DNA of 5,992 nucleotides, taken from the NCBI GenBank assembly GCA_013205365.1, contig JABMNC010000034.1, positions 1 to 5,992 on the forward strand. Direction: 5' to 3'. Source of the DNA: Cryomorphaceae bacterium. GTDB lineage: Bacteria > Bacteroidota > Bacteroidia > Flavobacteriales > Schleiferiaceae. The position numbers and the translations under genes were made by a program. Shown piece by piece: positions 1-5,366 of the stretch. The notes below the pieces were generated by a model. The model searched no databases. It saw only the letters and a list, made by a program, of their open reading frames with translations, and was not told the origin of the DNA. Each line of letters starts with the position of its first letter. Within the stretch, counting starts at the first letter, position 1.

Positions 1-207
1 CGCAAGCAGCCCAAGGCCTTTGTTTGGGTAGTTTTAGGGGGCGGAATGCTGCGCATGCTTCTGGGTGTGGCGACTATTGTTCTACCCCTTAGTATGCGCC
101 AGCCCGAGGGCTACCGTGCCCAGGCCCTTCAGTTTGCCGCGCTTTTTTTTGTTGCCACCCTTTTTGAAACTTGGGTCGCGGTAAAACGAGCAAATAGCCT
201 GCAGTAA
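1..207 (+). CDS. C-terminal part of a small membrane protein upstream of atpB (AtpI/DUF6168-like position), 5' end outside window
   Basis: An open frame runs from base 1 to a TAA at 205-207 and gives 68 residues; the start lies upstream of the window. Two hydrophobic segments are visible, at about residues 7-31 (with the GGGMLRMLLG motif) and 44-60, followed by a short basic tail ending VKRANSLQ. This two-helix layout with a Phe/Leu-rich second helix ending in FET resembles the small DUF6168-type or AtpI-like proteins that Bacteroidota encode just before atpB. AtpI-family proteins are thought to help assemble the c-ring. The gene ends 41 bases before atpB on the same strand, which suits co-transcription with the ATP synthase genes. 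The family assignment rests on position and general pattern only. Reading frame and membrane nature are much more certain than identity. Confidence 0.6.
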   Translation, partial: RKQPKAFVWVVLGGGMLRMLLGVATIVLPLSMRQPEGYRAQALQFAALFFVATLFETWVAVKRANSLQ

Positions 208-223
208 AAGGGCTCTTCCTTAC

Positions 224-231
224 TATCTTTG
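224..231 (+). promoter_or_regulatory. candidate Bacteroidota -7 promoter element (TAnnTTTG) before atpB
   Basis: TATCTTTG matches the Bacteroidota -7 consensus TAnnTTTG exactly and lies in the short gap between the upstream membrane-protein gene and atpB. Transcription would begin a few bases downstream, leaving a leader of only about 10-14 bases before the atpB ATG at 249. No clear TTG-type -33 element is seen at the expected distance upstream (around 203-207), so the site may be weak or a chance match. If real, it would let atpB to atpG be transcribed independently of the upstream accessory gene. Confidence 0.4.
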
Positions 232-248
232 CCGCGCAATTCGAGATA

Positions 249-1415
249 ATGTTTTTACGCTACTGCTTACTGTTTTTTGCCGCCAGCGCTGGGTCATTGG
301 TAGCATCCTCGGACTCTAAACTGTCTGAGCAGCATAGCGTGGGTTCGTCTCAAGGCCATGAGAGCCATGCCGCCGAGGCTCATGACGGCGACCACGCTGC
401 ATCGGAGCCAGATGAGGCGGTCTTCAATCCAAAAGAAATGATCATGCATCACATTGCAGACAGTCATGGCTGGCACATAATGGATTGGAATGAAAGAGAA
501 ATCGGCATTCCCTTGCCTGTTATTCTTTGGACCCGCGAAGGATTGGTAGTTTTTTCGTCTTCGTTGTTCCATCACGACAGCGAGGGAATGCATGTGGCGG
601 AGTCCGGCGGACAGCGCTTTGTAAACCTTCACGAGAAAATCTACTACGCATCCGACGCGCCCAACGAGCATGGAATTTATGCCCAGGCAGATCCAATTAC
701 CCACGAGGTTACCAACGTACAACCCTGGGATATTTCGATAACTAAAAACGTAGCCTCGCTCTTTGTTAGCGCAGTAATTATCCTCGTCCTTTTTACAAGG
801 GCTGCCAAGTTCTACGCCAAAAACAGTGATGCTGCGCCCCGAGGTCTTGCCGGTTTTGTAGAGCCCCTTGTGGTTTTTGTGCGCGACGACATTGCTAAAA
901 ATAATATTGGTCCGCACTACAAGAAGTTTGTGCCTCTTTTGCTCACCATCTTCTTCTTCATTTGGGTTAATAACCTGATGGGCTTAGTGCCATTTTTCCC
1001 TGGTGGAGCCAATGTTACTGGCAACATTGCCGTAACCATGGTTTTGGCCTTTGTGGCTTTTGTAGTCACTAACTTCAATGGGAAACGACATTACTGGAAT
1101 CACATTCTTTGGATGCCAGGCCTGCCTGTGGCGGTTAAGCCATTGCTTGCCATTGTGGAAATTATTGGCATATTCACCAAGCCTTTTTCGTTGATGATTC
1201 GTCTTTTTGCCAACATCACCGCAGGACACATCATTGTTTTAAGTCTAGTTTCTCTAATTTTCATTTTTGAAACCCTTTGGGTTAGTCCTGTCTCCGTATT
1301 GCTCACCCTCTTCATTTCTGTTTTAGAGCTCTTGGTAACGGCGTTGCAGGCTTATATTTTTACTCTTTTGACCGCGCTCTACCTTGGGGCCGCATTGCAG
1401 GAAGAGCACCATTAA
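249..1415 (+). CDS. atpB: F1Fo ATP synthase subunit a (AtpB), with signal peptide and His-rich N-terminal extension
   Basis: Subunit a is the membrane stator that forms the two proton half-channels against the c-ring. The conserved coupling helix reads PFSLMIRLFANITAGH (312-327). Arg318 corresponds to the essential E. coli aArg210, and the last helix carries the conserved QAYIFTLLTALYL (367-379). Hydrophobic segments lie at about 167-183, 228-250, 258-275, 297-342 and 346-380. The protein is 388 residues against about 271 in E. coli. The excess is N-terminal: a signal-peptide-like stretch (1 to about 20), then a His/Asp/Glu-rich region (28-75) and a probably periplasmic domain up to about 160. 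This extended form is typical of Bacteroidota. The start at 249 is favoured because it gives a complete signal peptide directly after the candidate promoter. There is no clear Shine-Dalgarno. It is followed by atpE after 38 bases. Confidence 0.97.
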   Translation: MFLRYCLLFFAASAGSLVASSDSKLSEQHSVGSSQGHESHAAEAHDGDHAASEPDEAVFNPKEMIMHHIADSHGWHIMDWNEREIGIPLPVILWTREGLVVFSSSLFHHDSEGMHVAESGGQRFVNLHEKIYYASDAPNEHGIYAQADPITHEVTNVQPWDISITKNVASLFVSAVIILVLFTRAAKFYAKNSDAAPRGLAGFVEPLVVFVRDDIAKNNIGPHYKKFVPLLLTIFFFIWVNNLMGLVPFFPGGANVTGNIAVTMVLAFVAFVVTNFNGKRHYWNHILWMPGLPVAVKPLLAIVEIIGIFTKPFSLMIRLFANITAGHIIVLSLVSLIFIFETLWVSPVSVLLTLFISVLELLVTALQAYIFTLLTALYLGAALQEEHH

Positions 1416-1453
1416 ACGTTAATTTTAATTCAAATCCCTAATATCTTACTATC
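1416..1453 (+). promoter_or_regulatory. A/T-rich translation initiation region of atpE
   Basis: The 38-base gap between atpB and atpE is strongly A/T-rich (for example TTAATTTTAATT at 1419-1430), has no Shine-Dalgarno and shows no hairpin. Unstructured A/U-rich leaders enhance translation in Bacteroidota, and the E. coli atpE leader is a classic U/A-rich enhancer that helps make excess c subunit. A similar role here is inferred from composition and position only. Confidence 0.35.
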
Positions 1454-1660
1454 ATGACCGGAAGTATCGCAGCACTTGGAGCAGGTTTAGCCGTTATCGG
1501 CATTGGCATCGGCATTGGCCTAATTGGCGGTCGCGCCATGGAGGCAATTGCGCGCCAGCCAGAAGCCACAGGCAAAATTCAAACTAATATGATCATCTTA
1601 TCAGCGTTGATCGAAGGGGCCGGCTTGTTTGGCATCGTCGTAGCGTTGTTGGGTATTTAA
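1454..1660 (+). CDS. atpE: F1Fo ATP synthase subunit c (AtpE), proton-type rotor ring subunit
   Basis: The 68-residue protein is a hairpin of two membrane helices that oligomerises into the rotor ring. Helix 1 (about 4-29) carries the glycine motif GIGIGIG (16-22) needed for tight helix packing. The polar loop reads ARQPEA (33-38), the contact site for gamma/epsilon. Helix 2 (about 46-67) holds the ion-carrying carboxylate Glu54 in ALIEGAGLFG. Compared from memory with the Na+-binding Ilyobacter ring, the helix 1 Gln is replaced by Ile21, and the Ser/Thr following the Glu are Gly55-Ala56, so H+ coupling is inferred. At 68 residues it is a little shorter than the E. coli protein (79) but complete. 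It lies between atpB and atpF, with the largest gap of the operon downstream. Confidence 0.97.
   Translation: MTGSIAALGAGLAVIGIGIGIGLIGGRAMEAIARQPEATGKIQTNMIILSALIEGAGLFGIVVALLGI
1496..1519 (+). repeat. perfect 2 x 12-base tandem repeat inside atpE helix 1
   Basis: ATCGGCATTGGC occurs twice back to back and encodes Ile-Gly-Ile-Gly twice (residues 15-22), which is the glycine packing motif of the c-ring. The codons are identical in both copies although the protein motif alone does not require it. It probably reflects local duplication or codon preference. Confidence 0.85.
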
Positions 1661-1676
1661 TACTAAAGCAGTCTTC

Positions 1677-1707
1677 GGCGCACGCTGCCCTATGGCGACG
1701 ATGCGTC
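1677..1707 (+). promoter_or_regulatory. intercistronic hairpin between atpE and atpF
   Basis: In the 84-base atpE-atpF gap, 1677-1689 can pair with 1694-1707 around a CTAT loop (1690-1693). The outer stem pairs GGCGCA (1677-1682) with TGCGTC (1702-1707), including one G-U. After a bulged A at 1701 the inner stem pairs CG/CG, has one C-A mismatch and one G-U, then closes with GCC/GGC (1687-1689 with 1694-1696). Only a short broken T-tract follows (TTT at 1708-1710, then TTTTTT at 1719-1724), so it is not a canonical terminator. Possible roles are protection of the atpE mRNA 3' end, processing, or partial termination that raises c over b. The structure was paired by eye and its energy was not computed. 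Confidence 0.45.
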
Positions 1708-1744
1708 TTTAATGCACATTTTTTAATCGAAGAAACGCCGTACA

Positions 1745-2242
1745 ATGGGTATCGTAACTCCAGGCTTTGGCCTCATTTTTTGGACAACGCTGACGTTTTT
1801 CCTCCTGCTTTTCCTTTTGGCGAAGTTTGCGTGGAAGCCGATTCTCCAAGCCGTTCAAGACCGCGAAGAGTCCATCAACGCAGCCTTGAAGGCAGCCGAG
1901 TCGGCTAAGTCTGAGGTTGCCGCGCTTCAAAACAGCAGCGAGCAACTACTCAAAGAGGCTCGTGAGGCTCGTGAGGCTATGCTCAAGGAGGCTCGAAGCA
2001 TGCGCGACAAAACCATCGCTGACGCCAAGGAGGCCGCTTCTGAAGAGGCCTCTAAGGTTCTAGAGCTGGCGCGCATTCAAATCGACAACGAGAAGAAGGC
2101 CGCTATGGCCGAGGTTAAAAACCAAGTGGCTCAATTGGCCATTGACATGTCGGAACGCATTTTGCGCGCCGAGCTTAAGGACGCACAGGCCCAGCGGGCA
2201 CTCGTCGACAGGGCAATGCTAGACCTTAAATCCAGCAACTAG
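1745..2242 (+). CDS. atpF: F1Fo ATP synthase subunit b (AtpF), peripheral stalk
   Basis: Subunit b anchors the peripheral stalk that holds F1 still against rotation. The 165-residue protein has one N-terminal membrane helix (about 8-29) followed by the typical FAWKPIL junction (28-34). The rest (about 35-160) is charged and Ala/Glu/Arg/Lys-rich, as expected for the long right-handed coiled coil of the b dimer. The C-terminal ERILRAELKDAQAQRALVD region (137-155) is the delta-contacting part. Length is close to E. coli b (156). Only one b-type gene is present, so a homodimer is inferred rather than a b/b' pair. The ATG at 1745 gives the standard short N-terminus; no Shine-Dalgarno is seen. atpH follows after 3 bases, suggesting translational coupling. 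Confidence 0.96.
   Translation: MGIVTPGFGLIFWTTLTFFLLLFLLAKFAWKPILQAVQDREESINAALKAAESAKSEVAALQNSSEQLLKEAREAREAMLKEARSMRDKTIADAKEAASEEASKVLELARIQIDNEKKAAMAEVKNQVAQLAIDMSERILRAELKDAQAQRALVDRAMLDLKSSN
1955..1978 (+). repeat. 9-base tandem repeat in the atpF coiled-coil region
   Basis: GAGGCTCGT occurs twice in tandem and is followed by a partial third copy (GAGGCT). It encodes Glu-Ala-Arg, Glu-Ala-Arg, Glu-Ala at residues 71-78, and a further GAGGCTCGA appears a few codons later. It is a low-complexity stretch in the stalk helix, with units too short to suggest a mobile element. Confidence 0.8.
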
Positions 2243-2245
2243 GTT

Positions 2246-2803
2246 ATGGGCTCAATGCGCGTTTCGAACCGCTACGCCAAGGCGCTCCTGGATCTCGCTC
2301 GCGAGCGTCAGGCCCTTGATGCAGTGAAGCAAGACAGCGACCTGCTCCTTGCGGTGATTCAAGACAGCCGCGACCTGCGCAGCTTTCTCAAAAGCCCGAT
2401 CATTAAGCCCGACCAAAAAATAAAGACGCTTAAGTCGGCCTTCGCAGGCCAGCTTAATGACCTGACCGATGCCTTTTTGGAGCTGCTGGTCAAGCATTCC
2501 CGAGAGGAGCACCTTCAGGGCATCCTCCAGAACTACAACAGCCTCTACTTTACCGAGCGCAACGTGATTCGGGCGCGCATCACCGCAGCGAGTCCTCTTG
2601 AAGCGGACCAAGTGGCTCGTCTTCTTGCCCTACTTAAAACGCCAGAGTCTTCTGACGTGCAGCTGGAGCAGGTCGTGGACGAATCCCTAATCGGAGGCTT
2701 TGTGCTTCGCGTGGCCGACCAGCAAGTGGACGCCTCCGTAGCGACGGCTCTTGCCACCCTAGATCGTGAATTCCAGAAAAACTTATACATCGCCGATTTT
2801 TAA
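2246..2803 (+). CDS. atpH: F1Fo ATP synthase subunit delta (AtpH)
   Basis: Delta (OSCP homologue) sits on top of F1 and links the alpha N-termini to the b stalk. The N-terminal helical domain begins with the family motif RVSNRYAKALLDLA (5-18). The C-terminal part has the recognisable VVDESLIGGFVLRVADQQVDASV (about 143-165). The length of 185 residues fits the family (E. coli 177). The start is uncertain: ATG 2246 lies 3 bases after the atpF stop, but ATG 2255 (residue 4) gives MRVSNRYAKAL, closer to the usual N-terminus. A GGG at 2248-2250 sits just before that second ATG. Either start leaves the domain intact. Tight spacing to atpF and to atpA (11 bases) supports one transcript. Confidence 0.95.
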   Translation: MGSMRVSNRYAKALLDLARERQALDAVKQDSDLLLAVIQDSRDLRSFLKSPIIKPDQKIKTLKSAFAGQLNDLTDAFLELLVKHSREEHLQGILQNYNSLYFTERNVIRARITAASPLEADQVARLLALLKTPESSDVQLEQVVDESLIGGFVLRVADQQVDASVATALATLDREFQKNLYIADF

Positions 2804-2814
2804 ACTACCACCCC

Positions 2815-4395
2815 ATGTCAAACGTAAAACCTGCAGAGATCTCAGCCATACTGCGCCAGCAACTGTCTGGTTTCGCATCCGAAGCGCAGCTTGAAGAAGT
2901 TGGAACCGTACTTCAAATTGGCGACGGTATTGCCCGAGCTTATGGAATGGACAATGCCCAGTCGGGAGAACTCGTAGAGTTCGAGAACGGCCTGCGCGGA
3001 ATCGTTCTGAACCTCGAAGAAGACAACGTTGGTATCGTGCTTTTGGGCCCTGCAGAGGGCATCAAAGAGGGCTCTACGGTAAAGCGTACCGGAGTCATCG
3101 CATCGATTAACGTGGGCGAAGGCATGGTGGGCCGGGTGGTTGATACCCTCGGGAACCCCATTGACGGCAAGGGCCCGATTGAAGGCGAGCGTTTTGAGAT
3201 GCCCCTGGAGCGCAAGGCGCCGGGCGTAATTTACCGACAGCCAGTAAACGAGCCTCTTCAAACGGGAATCAAAGCCATTGACGCCATGATTCCGATTGGC
3301 CGAGGCCAGCGCGAGCTCATCATTGGCGATCGCCAGACGGGCAAGACCACCGTCGCCATCGACACCATTATTAACCAGCGCGAATTCTACGACAAGGGAG
3401 AGCCCGTATACTGCATCTATGTGGCCATTGGCCAGAAGGGATCAACGGTTGCGGCCCTGGCCAAGAACCTCGAAGACAAGGGAGCCATGGCCTACACGAC
3501 CATCGTGGCTTCGAACGCAGCAGACCCTGCGCCCCTGCAGTTTTTTGCTCCCTTCGCGGGCGCTGCCATCGGAGAGTTCTTTCGCGATACCGGTCGCCCG
3601 GCCTTGATTATTTACGATGACCTCTCCAAGCAGGCCGTTGCCTACCGCGAGGTATCGCTTCTGCTCCGCCGCCCCCCGGGCCGCGAAGCCTACCCTGGAG
3701 ACGTTTTTTACCTGCACAGCCGACTGCTCGAGCGTGCGGCTAAGATCATCAAGGACGACGCTGTTGCCTCTCAGATGAACGACCTACCCCCCTCGCTTAA
3801 GGGAATGGTAAAAGGCGGCGGTTCTTTGACGGCCTTGCCCATCATTGAGACCCAAGCGGGTGACGTTTCGGCCTACATTCCGACCAACGTGATATCGATT
3901 ACCGACGGGCAGATCTTCTTGGAAGCTGACCTGTTCAACTCAGGAGTTCGTCCGGCCATTAACGTGGGTATTTCGGTTTCTCGGGTTGGAGGTTCCGCAC
4001 AGATTAAGCCCATGAAGAAGGTTGCCGGAACATTGAAGCTTGATCAGGCTCAGTACCGTGAACTTGAGGCATTTGCGAAGTTCGGTTCGGACCTTGATGC
4101 GGCCACAATGAACGTGATCAACAAGGGTCGCCGCAACGTAGAAATTCTCAAGCAGCACGTGAATTCACCCATGAGCGTAGAGAAGCAGGTTTCTATTATC
4201 TACTTGGGAACCAAGGGCATGCTCAATGTGATCCCCGTTACTAAAATCAAGGCCTTTGAGCGCGCCTTCATTGAATTCATGGAGGCCAAGCACCGCAATG
4301 TGCTGGACGCCATTCGCGGCGGAGCCTGGAGCGAGTCGGAGATTGGTACGATTGAGGCCGTTGCCAAAGAAATTATTCCAGCCTACGCCGGTTAG
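2815..4395 (+). CDS. atpA: F1Fo ATP synthase subunit alpha (AtpA)
   Basis: Alpha alternates with beta in the F1 hexamer and binds non-catalytic nucleotide. The 526 residues comprise an N-terminal beta-barrel (about 25-95), the nucleotide-binding domain and a C-terminal helical bundle. Walker A is GDRQTGKT (171-178) and Walker B is ALIIYDD (263-269). The alpha/beta signature PAINVGISVS (380-389) is followed by Arg390, equivalent to the arginine finger E. coli alphaArg376 that completes the catalytic site on beta. Between LLERAAK (304-310) and GGGSLTALP (334-342) there are 23 residues where the bovine mitochondrial protein has about 5. This insertion is familiar from Bacteroidota alpha subunits and accounts for most of the extra length. 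All visible active-site residues are intact. The partner beta gene is not in this window. Confidence 0.98.
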   Translation: MSNVKPAEISAILRQQLSGFASEAQLEEVGTVLQIGDGIARAYGMDNAQSGELVEFENGLRGIVLNLEEDNVGIVLLGPAEGIKEGSTVKRTGVIASINVGEGMVGRVVDTLGNPIDGKGPIEGERFEMPLERKAPGVIYRQPVNEPLQTGIKAIDAMIPIGRGQRELIIGDRQTGKTTVAIDTIINQREFYDKGEPVYCIYVAIGQKGSTVAALAKNLEDKGAMAYTTIVASNAADPAPLQFFAPFAGAAIGEFFRDTGRPALIIYDDLSKQAVAYREVSLLLRRPPGREAYPGDVFYLHSRLLERAAKIIKDDAVASQMNDLPPSLKGMVKGGGSLTALPIIETQAGDVSAYIPTNVISITDGQIFLEADLFNSGVRPAINVGISVSRVGGSAQIKPMKKVAGTLKLDQAQYRELEAFAKFGSDLDAATMNVINKGRRNVEILKQHVNSPMSVEKQVSIIYLGTKGMLNVIPVTKIKAFERAFIEFMEAKHRNVLDAIRGGAWSESEIGTIEAVAKEIIPAYAG

Positions 4396-4405
4396 ACTGT
4401 AAGCA

Positions 4406-5260
4406 ATGCCGAACCTAAAGGAACTCCGCAACCGCATTACGTCGGTATCGAGCACGATGCAGATTACGTCGGCCATGAAGATGGTTTCGGCGGCTAAGCT
4501 GAAGCGTTCTCAAGATGCTATTGTGCAGGTGCGTCCTTATGCCGACAAGCTGGGAGTATTAATGGCCAATGTTAGCGCTACGCTGGACTCGTCAGAGAAC
4601 CCTTATGCCATAAACCGGCCCCTTGCGCGGGTGCTTTTGATTCCTGTTACGGCCAACCGCGGTCTCTGTGGCGCATTCAATTCGTCGGTGCTCAAGCGCA
4701 CCAAGATTGTGCTAGAGCAGTTTGCCAACGAGGGCGTTGCCGTCGATGTTTTTGCTCTTGGCAAGAAGGGACGCGACCAATTGCGTAAGCTCGATAACCT
4801 TGTCGGCAGCGATATTGATGTGGTCGCTAAGGTTTCTTTTGACGCAGCACGCAGCCTGGCCCAGGGGGTTATGAACGACTTTGCTTCGGGCAAGTACGAC
4901 AGGGTGGTTGTGGTCTACAACCAGTTTAAGAATGCAGCCATACAGCTGGTTCGCGAAGAGGTTGTTTTGCCGATTCCCCAGCCCGAGGGCAGGCCATCGA
5001 GCGATTACCTCTATGAACCCAATAAGGTAGAATTGCTCAACAGCCTGATTCCAACGCACATTCACATGCAGTTTTTTAAGGCTTTGTTGGATTCCCAGGC
5101 CTCCGAACAGGGTGCGAGGATGACGGCCATGCACAAGGCCACCGACAACGCTAAGAGTATGCGCGACGGCCTAAAGCTGGACTACAACAAGGCACGCCAG
5201 GCGGCCATTACCAATGAGATACTGGAAATTGTAGGAGGCGCAGAGGCTTTAAGTAGCTAG
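4406..5260 (+). CDS. atpG: F1Fo ATP synthase subunit gamma (AtpG)
   Basis: Gamma is the central shaft that turns inside the alpha/beta hexamer and transmits rotation from the c-ring. The N-terminal helix contains ITSVSSTMQITSAMKMVSAAKL (11-32). The central Rossmann-like domain carries RGLCGAFN (85-92). The C-terminal helix contains ASEQGARMTAMHKATDNA (232-249) and ends with ITNEILEIVGGAEA (268-281), which fits the gamma-subunit signature pattern. The length of 284 residues is normal (E. coli 287). No regulatory cysteine-loop insertion of the chloroplast type is seen. It starts 10 bases after atpA and is the last gene of the operon: a terminator begins 26 bases after its stop, and neither atpD nor atpC follows. 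Confidence 0.97.
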   Translation: MPNLKELRNRITSVSSTMQITSAMKMVSAAKLKRSQDAIVQVRPYADKLGVLMANVSATLDSSENPYAINRPLARVLLIPVTANRGLCGAFNSSVLKRTKIVLEQFANEGVAVDVFALGKKGRDQLRKLDNLVGSDIDVVAKVSFDAARSLAQGVMNDFASGKYDRVVVVYNQFKNAAIQLVREEVVLPIPQPEGRPSSDYLYEPNKVELLNSLIPTHIHMQFFKALLDSQASEQGARMTAMHKATDNAKSMRDGLKLDYNKARQAAITNEILEIVGGAEALSS

Positions 5261-5286
5261 AGCGCTTGCACAATTTCTTTTTTTTT

Positions 5287-5314
5287 CAGGCTCCGAAAGG
5301 GGCCTGTTTTTTTT
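5287..5314 (+). terminator. Rho-independent terminator of the atp operon
   Basis: CAGGCTCC (5287-5294) pairs with GGGGCCTG (5299-5306) to give 8 pairs including one T-G wobble, closed by a stable GAAA tetraloop and followed directly by eight Ts (5307-5314). It lies 26 bases after the atpG stop and is an unambiguous end to the transcript. A second run of nine Ts (5278-5286) abuts the 5' side of the stem. Confidence 0.93.
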
Positions 5315-5334
5315 GACCCCATCGATCCTCATGC

Positions 5335-5362
5335 TTGTTTAAGCCGTTGATGATTATCTTGG
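5335..5362 (+). promoter_or_regulatory. candidate Bacteroidota promoter for the protease-family gene
   Basis: TTG at 5335-5337 and TATCTTGG at 5355-5362 are separated by 17 bases. The second element differs from the Bacteroidota -7 consensus TAnnTTTG at one position. Both lie in the 52-base interval between the atp terminator and the next ATG, where a promoter is required. The predicted start of transcription falls at or within a few bases of the ATG at 5367. Confidence 0.45.
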
Positions 5363-5366
5363 CAAA

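Noticed and set aside
208..223. AAGG-GCTCTT-CCTT mini inverted repeat after the first gene
   Set aside because: Only 4 pairs and no T-tract, too weak for a terminator or operator call.
294..917. 207-codon open frame on the minus strand opposite atpB
   Set aside because: It lies wholly antisense to a confidently identified gene, has no recognisable domain and no promoter or initiation signal, and is explained by codon bias of the + strand gene.
3296..3607. 103-codon alternative + frame inside atpA
   Set aside because: Ser/Arg/Pro-rich translation typical of an out-of-frame reading of a conserved gene, lying across the Walker A and B region of atpA.
4712..5134. 140-codon open frame on the minus strand opposite atpG
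   Set aside because: Shadow of atpG; composition looks like a reverse-frame translation and no family is recognisable.
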